Assembly: GCA_907165275.2 (NCBI GenBank)
Contig: OU015662.1
Span: 9,307,501-9,371,500, forward strand
Length of the DNA: 64,000 bases
Direction: 5' to 3'
From: Zygaena filipendulae
Taxonomy: Eukaryota; Arthropoda; Insecta; Lepidoptera; Zygaenidae
In this document: positions 1 through 9,860 of the stretch, piece after piece
How positions within the stretch are numbered: position 1 is the stretch's first letter
How the letters are laid out: each line of letters starts with the position of its first letter
Made by a program: the position numbers and the translations under genes
Notes under the pieces: generated by a model
Database searches by the model: none
Told to the model about the DNA's origin: nothing
Seen by the model: the letters and a program-made list of their open reading frames with translations, nothing else

Positions 1-17
1 GTTTGATGATGATACCG

Positions 18-692
18 TCACGCGTCAGTGCTTGGAATGAAAGCGTGGATTTTTTTTGTGCCAGGTATAGTTATTACAGAATCAAAACGGCTCTTGAGTT
101 TGTTTCTGTATTGATCGATTTCATTTATATCAGCATAATAAATTGCAGTGTGTGGCAATGATGCTTTTGCCCAATCACATAAACCTTTTGGTGTAATAAT
201 CGCTTTATCTGGATCTGACTGTAAACTAGCTCGTGTCGCTAAGCATTTTATATTGCCACCAAGATCATCACAAGGCCCTTTTCCGTGAGAAGTAGCATGG
301 AAATGGATTTCTGCTTCTGTTCCAAAATCATGATTGAAGTAGAAAAGGTTTATAAAATTAAATCTATTTTTAAAATATTGTGATGCGCCGTCGGTTATAA
401 AGATATATTTCTTAGTAATAACGTTATTTTCTTGGAGATACTGATGCAGAATATTTTGAAAGTTGAAAAAAGTGGCTGTATCGTGTTTTAAGTCATCTGA
501 TATGATTACCATACTTCCATGTTTTATATCTTGTCCTTGGCGATAATAATAAACCGACGTCAGAAGAGTAGCCTGGTCATTGCTCCAGTGGAAAGACTGA
601 GCAGCATCTTGTATTACAAAGCTGTAGTTCTCAGCAAATATCACGATTCTCGTGAGTCCCACCCTTGTCTCAAGGTATTCTAATTTGAACTG
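18..692 (-). pseudogene. DDE-transposase-like ORF fragment (left arm and loop)
   Basis: The minus-strand frame is open from just after a TGA at 693-695 to a stop at 18-20, about 224 codons without an ATG near its start. A splice-acceptor-like CTGACAG precedes it, so it may be a last exon. Readable motifs in order are FAENYSF, SDDLKHD, TDGASQYFKN and HATSHGKGPCDDLGGN. From memory these recall a DDE-type transposon family in insect genomes often labelled Cc8L18.2-like. The position before FAENYSF, where I expect an acidic residue, is Ile here, and the usual DGxGG reads DDLGG. I infer an inactive fragment. The family name is uncertain; the transposon-like character is more secure. Confidence 0.55.
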
Positions 693-737
693 TCAGTACA
701 ACTCATCGATGTTGCACATTAAGAGATTATATTAAGA

Positions 738-1040
738 ACAGAAGCAGAAATCCATTTCCATGATACTTCTCACGGAAAAGGGCCTTGTGATGGTCTTGGT
801 GGCAATATAAAACGCTTAGCGACACGAGCTAGTTTACAGTCAGGTCCAGATAAAGCGATTATTACACCAAAAGGTTTATGTGATTGGGCAAAAGCATCAT
901 TGCCACACACTGCAATTTATTATGCTGATATAAATGAAATCGATCAATACAGAAACAAACTCAAGAGCCGTTTTGATTCTGTAATAACTATACCTGGCAC
1001 AAAAAAAATCCACGCTTTCATTCCAAGCACTGACGCGTGA
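738..1040 (+). pseudogene. Second copy of the transposase-like C-terminus (right arm)
   Basis: The frame from 738 runs without stops to TGA at 1038-1040 and encodes about 100 residues, TEAEIHFHDTSHGKGPCDG onward, ending in the same residues as the minus-strand ORF. It differs from its mirror copy at a few residues: it keeps DGLGG where the left arm has DDLGG, and Arg where the left arm has Cys. It has no N-terminal part, so it cannot be functional alone. That both arms stay open although one is truncated suggests a recent duplication. Confidence 0.6.
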
Positions 1041-1057
1041 CGGTATCATCATCAAAC

Positions 1058-1718
1058 GAACAAGTGACTCTTCCACTCATAAAACTGTAAAGATTTTCAA
1101 ATAAACTGATGAATTACCTATAATTCTTTGTTATAATTATTAGATACCCTAAGATCTCTATCAAACCAAAAAAAAAACCATTTATATGACCTACCATGTA
1201 AGTAGCGGTGACTGACTACACGCGAGTAAGGAGCCGCCGCCACCTCCTTTCGGTTTTAAACACAAATAGCTCCTAAACGACTGCGCGGCCCATTATGAAA
1301 CTTGGCATGGATTATGAATATGATATAAGCTTTATTTCTAATATACTAAAAAAAATATAAAAAAATGCCGAGATTGTAAAAAATAAAAAATAAAAATTAT
1401 TTTCTTTTTTTTCAGCTATTTAATAAAAATATTGTAAATTCAATTATAAGGTTTAAAAAGTCATATAACAAAGTATAGAATCAAGTGGCAAAAATATTTT
1501 TCTGCATCTTTTTTAAGCCGCATAATGGCATCTGAAGTAGTCCATAACTCACCGTAACTGAAATCTTCAAAGACCGATATCTCGTAAACTAGGTTCGCCA
1601 CTTTAAAAATATTTTGTATCTGTGTTGAGAACATGTACAGGTATAACATTCTCAAATATAACTGAAATCGGAAGTGTGAACCTGTTTTGGCCTGCCCGCT
1701 TCACGTGAAATGCCCCAT
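1058..1718. other. Intergenic, no gene seen
   Basis: AT-rich sequence with a short GC-richer patch near 1190-1290. The 64-codon minus-strand frame at 1461-1655 has no recognisable motif and is not called. Confidence 0.6.
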
Positions 1719-2041
1719 ATACCAGATAAACAAAATTTTCGGAATATGTTGTCAATAGCAGACTTATTAAATGTATAAAGTTTTAATTGTATAGCTCCCA
1801 TCCTTTAGATTTTATTGATATCTAAAAAACCTCGATTTCGTCACTGACTCACTGATGATCATCAAAATTCTTAGGGTACTTCCTAATGTCCTAGAAAGCT
1901 GAAATTTGGTATGTAAGCTAGTATTAGTAAACAAACAACAAAAAAATTATAAAACTTGTAACTTTTATCTCCCAACCCCTTAAATTAGGGGTTGGAAGTT
2001 TGTATGAGACTTCTGCAATTTTGACTTACAAAAAGAAATGA
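1719..2041 (+). repeat. Dispersed repeat block, copy 1
   Basis: Closely matches 21111-21418 along its whole length, sharing segments such as ATATGTTGTCAATAGC, GATGATCATCAAAATTC and GTCCTAGAAAGCTGAAATTT. In both places the block runs directly into a hairpin starting AATCCCAnCAAAAAC, so block and hairpin form one element. The pattern is familiar from many lepidopteran genomes; I do not assign a class. Confidence 0.85.
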
Positions 2042-2492
2042 AATCCCAACAAAAACATTTTCATGTAAAATGTTGCCAAGACGAGACCATATGCCAGCAC
2101 TTTCAAAAAGTTATCAGATCTTATGTAGAGCCAAGCTTCTAACTCTACACGCCTTAACTCTACAAGGTCTAACTTCACAAACTCTACACCTTAGCCAAAA
2201 TATGTGGCTTGGCCGTTTCGTTACTACAAAGAACTATTATTATATAACAGAAAAGTAATGAAAAATGGACCAATTTTTCACCTTAGGGCCTAAGGGCCAT
2301 GTGAATGTAGCGAAATGGTCAAGCCACATATTTTGGCTAAGGTGTAGAGTTTGTGAAGTTAGACCTTGTAGAGTTAAGGCGTGTAGAGTTAGAAGCTTGG
2401 CTCTACATAAGATCTGATAACTTTTTGAAAGTGCTGGCATATGGTCTCGTCTTGGCAACATTTTACATGAAAATGTTTTTGTTGGGATTGAA
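2042..2492. repeat. Foldback element, about 166-bp arms
   Basis: The left arm (2043-2209) reappears as reverse complement at about 2325-2491. Both ends carry AATCCCAACAAAAACATTTT and its complement, followed inward by a small hairpin (CATTTTCATGTAAAATG). The roughly 115-bp centre is present once. A one-armed copy of the same sequence lies at 32383-32661. The open frames starting MLPRRDHMPALSKS are translations of this repeat, not genes. Confidence 0.85.
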
Positions 2493-2846
2493 TTTTAACA
2501 TAGATACCTACATGGTGTGTTTTATTGTAACTTTAACATCAAAACCTCCAGAATCATTTATGAAATGTTTTTCTTCATTTCATAATGTGTCACTTGTACC
2601 TCCATAGTTTTCAATCCATCAATTGTATATTTACGTACGTGACACGTAACAATTAAACTGACAGACTTTTATGCTCATCACGTTGCGGCTCTGGCGGCTT
2701 TAATTCATAAAGAATGACAAAATAACTTCAGCTAATAGAAGAATTGAGTGTACTCAATTGTGTGCGTGCCTAATGACGCGCTATTAGCGAACTGTTCGCA
2801 CACGCCTTTTTTAATCGTTACGAATAGTTTGCGGATCCGCCGCTAT

Positions 2847-2964
2847 TTAAGCATTCTCAACACTAGGAGAAATCACGCCTAAAGCGTGTGGTCTGGAGGT
2901 AATGGCTACGTTTTTGTAGCCTAAATTTATTCGGCTACAAAAACGAGGCGGTGAAAGAGTCAAG
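2847..2964. repeat. Dispersed repeat, also at 38.0 kb
   Basis: Shares its course with 38013-38132: CAACACTA, GAGAAATCACG, then GGTAATGGC/GGCAATGGC and a final GTGAAAGAGT-type stretch. It ends about 20 bp inside the intron after kelch-like exon 3, so that intron's donor side is repeat-derived. Confidence 0.6.
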
Positions 2965-2984
2965 TTACCAAAGTATGTACCTAC

Positions 2985-3187
2985 CTGCATGAAATTCTGA
3001 TAGGTATATTCGAGCGCTTGTTGATGGAGCTCTTTACACGAGTGTTGTTCGGCGAATAGGGCGATGCCGAGGCAGTTGCACGGATCCAACTGTTTCTTGA
3101 GGTAGGCGCAACAGGCGCCGATGACGGTGTGCAGTTGTAGTAAGCTAGCTGTTGACATGAGCGTCTCCACTGTTTCGTCCCTTAGTT
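2985..3187 (-). CDS. Kelch-like gene, coding exon 3 (end of BTB, start of BACK)
   Basis: Acceptor TTTTTCCCTAG precedes 3187; donor GTAGGTACA follows 2985. Enters in phase 1 (split Glu codon), leaves in phase 0, and encodes 68 residues from ELRDETVE to YQNFMQ. Two Cys-rich helices (GACCAYLKKQLDPCNC) mark the BTB-BACK junction. Confidence 0.92.
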
Positions 3188-6100
3188 CTAGGGAAAAATA
3201 ATAATAGATTTGTATAGATGGGCGATCACCTGGTGCTTGGGTTTAAGCCCGATAAAAGTCAGCCTTTTAGGGTCTTTTATCAGGTTTTAACCCGAAAATG
3301 GCAGGCTTTTATCGCGTTTAATGCCCATCTATAAATTTGTGATTTTTTTCTAATACTTATACATTGCACAGCTCTCCTCATAAGTCCTAGAAATCGAGGT
3401 AGAAATCCTAATCATGGTTTTAATCTATCTATACTTTAATAAAAGAGTAGAATCCGCGATTCTGTACATTGAATATTTTTGACAAATTTTGACAGGTGTG
3501 ATAAAAGAAGAGTAACCAACCACACAGAAAGAAAATTCTTTAAAATTCTTTTCTGTCTGTCTGTCCGTCTGTTCGTAAACTAATCTCCGAACCTACTGAA
3601 CAGATTTTTATGCGGTTTTCACAGGTAGATTAAGCTAAACCTGGAGCTACATATAGGCTTTGTTTAGGACGACAATCGGCACAATGAAATATCAACTCTA
3701 ACGCACAACAATAGGGATGCTAACGACTTTTAAAAACCAAAATTATAATTAGTCCGTCGGTTAGAAAATAAAACAAAACAATGGACACGTATTTTTGGCT
3801 TTTTCAAATTAATGAAAATATACATAGGTATAGCGCATTAAAGTTTGTGGGGGCTCATGACGTCATTAATCGCTATAAGCCCCCATACAAACTGCACCAG
3901 ATAGTGACGTCACACGAAATTTCAACTCAATGTATCGTCGTTATTTTTTGATTTTTGATTAGGTACGTAAAAAAGAAATAAATACGTGTCCAATAATTTT
4001 TATTAATCTACACACCATCCAGTTTACTCAACTAGCCCATTAAATGAAAAGCAGCCCACTCAACAAAAGTACACTTGTAGTAAATGTAATTTTGTAGGCT
4101 ATTAAATAGGTGACTCTTTTCAAAACCAAAGGAGTGCAACTTCTGTACTAATGATATTATTTTGGCTGTGGTATAATTGCAAAGTAACGGGTTACTAACG
4201 AAAATGTGTGCAATATAACTTTCGTTTTGTCTATGTTACTTTACAACAGATATGTCAAGTTGCTACATACCTACAGTGCCTGTGTAGCAATATTTCACAA
4301 GTGATGCAAGTGCCTGCGGGTCAACTCTTTCAAGAGGTACCTCAGCCTGATGTGCCTCCTTGAAAACAGTGAACATTGCTGCAAAATAATCACTGCATGA
4401 CGCCAACACTATCCTGTGTGCTGAAATCCTGGAAAAAAAATACAAATAAAAAATGGTAATTTGTGTTTTCTCAAGTCTACATGATATTAATAGTGTTAAT
4501 GTGTGAAAACTCTGATGGACACTTTTTCGTTTAGGGATGTACGGTGAATTCAGGTTTCGTCAGTGGTTATATATTTTCTAAAATAATTGCCATTTTTCCC
4601 ATGAAATAATGTCAGGTTCTCTCAACCTGGTTGAACTTGTCCTCTAAGTTAAAAAACGTGGCACCATCTTGATGGAACTTTTTCTATTAATAACTCGTCA
4701 GTTTAAATATGGTAAACCGACTCATATGGGATCCTTGTAGTATCACTTATGTTCCCCACTTTAATTTTTGGTCTTCTATAATATATGGACATACAGTGGT
4801 GGTCATATAATTAAGAACGATTTATATGTAGACCTCATATTGAAATTAAAATGTTCATAACAAAGATTTCACTCCTTCCTGGAAAATAATGAATATACCA
4901 TTAGTTTCAACGTTTACAAGGCTAACAAAATCTGTAATAAAAACAGGAAATAATATTTAATTTACCAGTTAATTCGTTGACAATAAAATATTGGTAACAT
5001 CGCAGTAGCTCGGAGGCTGGACAAATAATTAAGAACGAAACATTTAAAAAAAAAATATTAAAGATAATTTAAGAATTTAGGTATGGCTTCAATTGATTTA
5101 ATTTGACAACTGTTATTCAATAAAATAAAACAGGAAAAATTGTTATAAGGGGGCGTAAATTAATATTCTGTACCATTTCCTTAACTGCAGATAACTGCAT
5201 AACAACGGCGCATCATGGATGTTATTAACTACTTACAGGTTTTAATTTAAAAAGTGTTTTGAAGGTTATTTATCTTACCAGAACGTTTGTTTGATATCTT
5301 TTTTTTATTGACACCAAATATGTTCAATTGGATTAAGACTTAGACTGTTTAGTGGCCAATCAAACACTTTTACCACTTGCCTGTCAAGGTAGTTTTTAGA
5401 AGTGGATGGTAGTGGTCTGAGTGAGTAAGCTGTGTTTTGGATCATTATCATGCTGAAATGTCTTTATTACCGAAAGATAAAATCATTTGCGTATGGCAAC
5501 ATACATTTTTCGAGTATTTGTTTGTATTAGTATTGGTCCATGTTGCCTTTTATCAGCCTAGTAAGTCCTACGTCATAACTAGAAAAACAACCCCAAATTT
5601 TTATGTTTTCACTGTCATTGTCCACCATCCATTTAGTGTATTTGGGGTCGAATGTCTTATTCGCAGGTCGGCGTACATACCTACTGCTTACCATCAGAGC
5701 ATACTTTTTTATCTTTGTTTAATTCGAAAAAAGTATGTAGGTACCTAATTCTATTGCGACTATGTCCAAATTCCATAGGTACTTCCTTCCAAACGCTAGT
5801 CGGGTCTGCCCTCAGAAGAATAACTCTGCCTATGGCGTAATGTCAACATGGGTACGTTCCTTGTTTCTCTGTCAAAAAACTGTGCCTCCACAAAATGCCT
5901 TCAAACAGTGCCCCAGTGACTGTCATCGAAAACTTCATTTTTGATCTCATTAGAACCTTTAAACTGGCCCCGCTTAGCGAGGTGAACTATTCTTAAACGT
6001 TTCTGGGAGACGTTTTTCTAACTTTAGATTTGCGCGGAATATTCGGAGTGGTCTGATGTGTATAAAAATGCTTCACAGCTTGGTAAACCATCGTTTTTGA

Positions 6101-7539
6101 ACAAGATAAATGATCTGCAATTTTTTAGTATGATCGATTATGACCACGCAGCTTTATTATTATTTCTCTAGTAGCCGAGACGCTAGATTTCTTTTTTTCG
6201 ATAAAAAATTACCTTAAAACTATTAAAAACCAATAATGGCATAAACACACTATAAAATAATAATGAAGAGCATTTTAAGAAATAATTTCATTTTATTTTT
6301 ATTTTATTTTATTCACAAAATTAATTTAAAAAAAAGCAATACTATAATCGTTCTTAATTATTTGTCCAGCCTCCGAGCTGCTGCGATGTTACCAATATTT
6401 TATTGTCAACGAATTAACCGGTAAAATAAATATTATTTCCTGCTTTTATGACAGATTATGTTAGCCTTGTAAACGTTGAAGCTAGTGGTATATTCATTAT
6501 TTTTCAGCAAGGAGGTAAATCTTTTTTATGAACATTTCAATTTCAATTTAAGGTCTACATATAAATCGTTCTTAATTATATGACCACCACTGTATATTAC
6601 ATATATAAATATGGATTTTATTGATTATTTTTTATTTATTGATTTTCATTAAGTAGTGGACAGCCTGCTTCTCCTAAGATCATTTTTGATGATCTCTCTG
6701 CTGTGTTTAAACAAATCTGCCTACCTTTTCTCCATGGAATATGAAGGTGGTCCTGACCCCGGTGTCATATTCTTTTTGTAAAAATATTTAATCATGGCTC
6801 TGAATTCGGTTTTTTCCTTTTTCTGGTGTAATGTAATAATGGAACTACATACTATATATTATAGTGCGTAATTCCATTATTTAATTTGAGGGGTTTTTCC
6901 TATGCTACTGCAACACACCATTTAGTTGAAAAAATTGAGATAAAATATTTGATCCTATGGTAAACTAATCTCAAAAACCATTTGCCTCTAGATTTCAGAA
7001 CTGGGGCTGGGATGGCAGGAAACTCCTCCCATTTTCTTCTACCTATGTTTAAACCGGGATTACTTGAAGTTCTTCCAAAATTCGTTCGGCGGTTACGACG
7101 CTGAGTGGTAACCAACTTATACACATGCAATTTCATTTCACTTCATTTTACATTTAAACAAGTTAGGATAAGGATTTAAATGGCACTAGGTACCTACTTC
7201 AAGTGGTAATATTTCAACAAAGACCATTGTTATTTTCCACCACTTTCTTTGTTTATAAGTTTACAAAACAAAGTGTCACGAATACGGCTGTGTGTAACAA
7301 AGAGCTTACCTGCGAGTTCCGGCAATAAGAACCACATCGCACATCTTATTAGACTGGTAGTATTCGTAAATGTTTTTAAAGGCAAGATGCGCATGTCCTT
7401 TATGACGAAAAGTCTCATCTTGGCTTGCAGTACTTGAAAGGCTAAGCTGGCTCATTTCTCGTGGCAAACCCTCGTCAACAGAATGATTTGATATATTGTC
7501 TTTCGATGTTTCTGCATTCTGAGAGTCACAACCCGACAT
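2985..7539 (-). CDS. Kelch-like BTB/BACK protein, 5' part (3 exons)
   Basis: Join of complement 7310-7539, 4271-4428 and 2985-3187; phases fit exactly and give 197 codons with no stop. KLHL proteins are usually substrate adaptors for Cullin-3 ubiquitin ligases: BTB binds Cul3 and kelch repeats bind substrate. Seen here: a Ser-rich N-terminus (residues 1-50), a BTB domain at about 55-162 with MCDVVLIAGTRR, SAHRIVLASCSDYFAAMF, LVKYCYTGTVELRDETVE and LLQL, then the start of BACK (NCLGIALFAEQHSC, about residue 167). BACK and kelch exons must lie left of the window; I see none in 1-2845. The start ATG (7537-7539, MSGCDS) is preferred over the in-frame 7606-7608 ATG because the added residues look like 5' UTR. 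Introns are 2,881 and 1,083 bp. The subfamily (KLHL1/4/5 or KLHL20/diablo side) cannot be fixed without the kelch half. Confidence 0.92.
3213..3333. mobile_element. Small TIR element beside the exon 3 acceptor
   Basis: About 120 bp bounded by TATAGATGGGC and GCCCATCTATA. Inside are several GGTTTAA and GATAAAAG/CTTTTATC direct and inverted motifs. A similar element lies at 26232-26338. It starts 26 bp upstream (gene sense) of kelch-like exon 3, so it supplies the region where the branch point should be. Confidence 0.65.
3541..3735 (+). repeat. Helitron-like repeat fragment
   Basis: Contains CTGTCTGTCCGTCTGTTCG, CTGAACAGATTTTTATGCGG and GAGCTACATATAGGCTTTG, also seen at 22861-23034, where the element runs to a proper CTAG end. 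Here the 3' hairpin is missing. Confidence 0.6.
3782..3992. mobile_element. MITE with TGGACACGTATTT ends
   Basis: 211 bp, bounded by TGGACACGTATTT and the complement AAATACGTGTCCA. A second inverted pair lies inside (AGTTTGTGGGGGCT / AGCCCCCATACAAACT, about 3843-3894) around GACGTCATTAATCGC. No coding potential. Target duplication not certain. Located in kelch-like intron 2. Confidence 0.75.
4271..4428 (-). CDS. Kelch-like gene, coding exon 2 (core of BTB)
   Basis: Acceptor TTTTTTTTCCAG precedes 4428; donor GTATGT follows 4271. Its first base completes the Arg codon begun in exon 1 and its last G begins the Glu codon finished in exon 3. Encodes ISAHRIVLASCSDYF onward to YCYTGTV, the heart of the BTB fold. 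Confidence 0.93.
4794..6592 (-). mobile_element. Tc1/mariner transposon, degenerate, 245-bp TIRs
   Basis: Ends are CAGTGGTGGTCATATAATT and its complement, flanked by TA on both sides (4792-4793, 6593-6594), the Tc1/mariner target duplication. TIRs span 4794-5038 and 6348-6592. Each carries TAATTAAGAACGA at its outer and inner end, the IR/DR layout of many Tc1-like elements. The interior codes on the minus strand but is broken: FQHDNDPKH near 5430-5460 and VFDWPLNSLSLNPIEHIW near 5330-5390 are typical transposase motifs, in different frames with stops between. Total 1,799 bp. It lies in kelch-like intron 1 in the gene's own orientation. Confidence 0.93.
5210..6230 (-). pseudogene. Decayed Tc1 transposase
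   Basis: Recognised by the second catalytic Asp region (DNDPKH) and the downstream DWPxxSxxLNPIEHIW block of the DD34E transposase. Frameshifts and stops interrupt it and no full frame remains, so it is nonfunctional. Limits are approximate. Confidence 0.8.
6595..7309. other. Rest of kelch-like intron 1
   Basis: AT-rich intron sequence between the Tc1 copy and exon 1. No repeat family or exon recognised; small open frames here lack motifs. Confidence 0.6.
7310..7539 (-). CDS. Kelch-like gene, coding exon 1
   Basis: Starts ATGTCGGGTTGTGAC and ends CGCAG before donor GTAAGCTC, leaving two bases of an Arg codon. Encodes an N-terminal Ser/Asn/Glu-rich tail (MSGCDSQNAETSKDN) and the first BTB segment HLAFKNIYEYYQSNKMCDVV. 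No acceptor-like site lies directly before the ATG, so this is probably the first exon, with 5' UTR extending to roughly 7600-7850. Confidence 0.88.
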
Positions 7540-8535
7540 GATAACTAATAATTTCTGAACTTTCAGGTTCTCAGTCTTCAGCACTACAGTCAGAATCAAC
7601 AAATGCAAATAATTCTAAACTATGCAACAAACAAAATTGAAAGAATGAAAACAAAGAAGCACACCACAGAACACTTTCGTATTTCGCAGTTTTTTTTCGC
7701 CACAGAGTACAGACGAGTAAGGAGATAATCTCAGAACAATAACAGTAGCAGATAATAATTATGTTTTCGCACTTCGCGTCAGCAGAGAGAAGGTAATCAC
7801 TACGTTTTTTTACGCGTCAGTTGTCAGCCCGCTGCCGTCAGCCGTCAGCCGTCAGGCGTCAACTTCCCAGTTTGACATAAGCGGACATAGGACTTTTGTA
7901 AATTTTTTTTATTTATTGAAACCTCAGACGAAATAAAATACTTTTTATTTCGTCTGAGATTGAAACATGCCTATTAGCTTAAACCAATTATTACAAAATC
8001 AAAAACATTAATGAAGGAATAGTTATTTGTGCAACAAGAGAGTAAAGTCATTTTTGGCTGCGAGTGCTGATTTTGAATCCTGAGCAAGCGAAGGGTTCAA
8101 TGATTGAATCACGAGCGTAGCGAGTGATTCTAATGTTGAATCCTGAGTGTGGCGAGGGATTCAAAGGCACGAGATGCAAAAAACTTTGCTCTCGTGTAAC
8201 ACACATAACTTTTCACTTCAGCAGCGAGAACACTTTAGGAGTTATTTACAGGTTAAATATCAGTTTTATTTGCAGTAAATACTTATTTTCGTTTAAATAC
8301 AACAATAAGTTAAAAATTCAATAAATTACATTAAAAGACATAATTATCTTTTGTGTGGGCGTGGAATGTGGATTGGCATGACAGTTAGATTGGGCGGCAC
8401 AATCGAATTTCAATCCTTTTGGTTTGATCATGCCGATTGATTGGATCGTGCATGGCGGTCGGCGATCGACAGTTAAGTTTTTTCATTCATTCGTAAATAG
8501 TAACAATAATTATTATCTTTTGGCGTAATCCTCAA
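7540..8535. other. Upstream region of kelch-like gene, with repeats
   Basis: Likely holds the 5' UTR and promoter of the minus-strand kelch-like gene; no clear TATA box. Around 7815-7860 a GTCAG/GTCAGCC motif recurs several times. A perfect 16-bp stem sits at 7923-7957 (CTCAGACGAAATAAAA and its complement). At about 8060-8175 short units (GAATCCTGAGC, GCGAGGGATTC) repeat, a common lepidopteran repeat. Nothing else recognised. Confidence 0.5.
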
Positions 8536-9350
8536 TCCTTACTAATATTATTAATGCGAAAGTGAGTTTGTTTGTTTGTTTAACTCAAGCGATCGCCATG
8601 AAATTTTGCATATCTACACGTTGTTGGGGGTAGGTACCTACAGAGAAGGACATAGGGTACTTTTTACCCGGAATAGGGTACTTGCATGAAATTTATAATA
8701 AGAAATTGTGTCAATATTTCAAAAATAGAGCCTTAGAAAAAAGCGTTGAAAGATTTACTAAAAAAATTTCAATAGTTTCCAAAATATTCAACTTTTAATT
8801 TTGTGAAACGGAACGTTGCAATGAAACACCAATCACAGCCAAGTTTGACACATGACGTCACTTTTATTTTTTTAAGAAACATTTACCTCTTTCAGAGAAG
8901 TCAAAAGAAACTAAGTGCACACAGTCAACGCATATTTTCCATTTTTTGAAGTTTTATACTTTAAAATGCATCGGTAAGATGCATTTCGATTCTTTACTGG
9001 AACTTTTGGAAGTAAATCGACACAGTTCAACCTTAATTTCGATTTTGGATATTGAAGTTGTCTGTCTGTCAGTGCCACATGACCCTGTCAATACGACAGT
9101 GACATTTCTATCACAGATTAATAAGGCGTAATTTTGAACAAGTGACGTCATTCACGTTTCGGCGGTAAAGTCTAAAGTAGGAACTTTGAAACGCTCTATT
9201 TAATTAATTTATACATATATATTTTTTCTTTTTCTTGCTTTATTTAAGTAGGCCATATATCTTTAAAATAGACTGAGAAAAAATTTCATGCAAGTGCCCT
9301 ATTCTCGCGGGAACTCGGAAATTACCGCGGGTATAGCGGGGAACAGCTAG
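8536..9350 (+). mobile_element. Lep1-like Helitron interrupted by a MITE
   Basis: Begins TCCTTACTAATATTATTAATG and ends in GCGGGAACAGCTAG, flanked A on the left and T on the right as expected for Helitrons (5' TC, 3' CTRR, A/T insertion). A GC hairpin lies just before the CTAG. Halves 8536-8674 and 9301-9350 were split by the element at 8675-9300. Confidence 0.8.
8675..9300. mobile_element. 626-bp MITE nested in the Helitron
   Basis: Ends AGGGTACTTGCATGAAATTT and its complement (19 of 20 matching). Removing 8675-9300 and one copy of AT rebuilds the normal Helitron sequence GGAATTCTCGCGGG, so the target duplication is AT (8673-8674, 9301-9302). Small open frames inside lack motifs. Superfamily not assigned. 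Confidence 0.85.
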
Positions 9351-9612
9351 TAGATACATAATGTATGTGTACATAATGTTAGGATGTACTATGTAGGTTT
9401 ATTATCTACGTCATGTTTAATTGAGCATTTACAGCTAAAGTGACGATGACAATGTTGCCTATGTACCTGCATTGTACATGTGTGGCGCAAATAAAAACCA
9501 AATAACAATCTAAATTCACTTCCGTTTTATTTTATATCAACAACTACTTATTAATTGCTAAAACATAAAAATACAAAACTAAGTATTTATTTCTGCAGGT
9601 AAACAGTTCAAA

Positions 9613-9860
9613 TCCTACTAATATTATAAAATCGAAAGTTTGTAAGAATGTATGGATTGATGGATGGAAGGATGGATGGATGGATGGATGAATGGATGGA
9701 TGGATGGATGTTTGTTACTCTTTCACTACTGGATGGATTAAAATGAAAGTTACAATAATATAGCTTATACATCAGATTAACACATAGAGGGTACTTTTTA
9801 TCCCGGAATTCCCGCGGGAACTCTGAAATTACCGCGAGTGAAACTGCGGGACACAACTAG
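9613..9860 (+). mobile_element. Lep1-like Helitron with TGGA microsatellite
   Basis: Starts TCCTACTAATATTATAAAAT and ends GCGGGACACAACTAG. Internal landmarks are TTTATCCCGGAATTCCCGCG and GAAATTACCGCG. A (TGGA)n run at 9656-9711 expanded a site that is short in other copies. Inserted in duplication copy 1 only. Confidence 0.85.

Larger units (their letters stand above)
1..1057. repeat. Large palindrome (322-bp arms, 413-bp loop)
   Basis: Bases 1-322 read as the reverse complement of 736-1057 with no indels that I can see; paired positions always sum to 1058. The unpaired centre (323-735) carries the upstream part of a transposase-like ORF. Both arms hold the same C-terminal coding segment, one per strand, with a handful of substitutions. 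Sequence beyond 1057 is unrelated. The left arm touches the window edge, so the palindrome may be longer. It looks like a partial inverted duplication of a transposon gene. Confidence 0.9.

Noticed and set aside
2070..2461. Open frames MLPRRDHMPALSKSYQ on both strands and again at 32410
   Set aside because: The frame lies in a repeat arm, appears on both strands because the repeat is inverted, and has no start context or domain. Not a gene.
5437..5748. 103-codon plus-strand ORF
   Set aside because: Antisense of the decayed Tc1 transposase, whose motifs read on the minus strand.
9656..9711. Coding repeat ([13 protein letters not shown])
   Set aside because: Translation of a TGGA microsatellite inside a Helitron.
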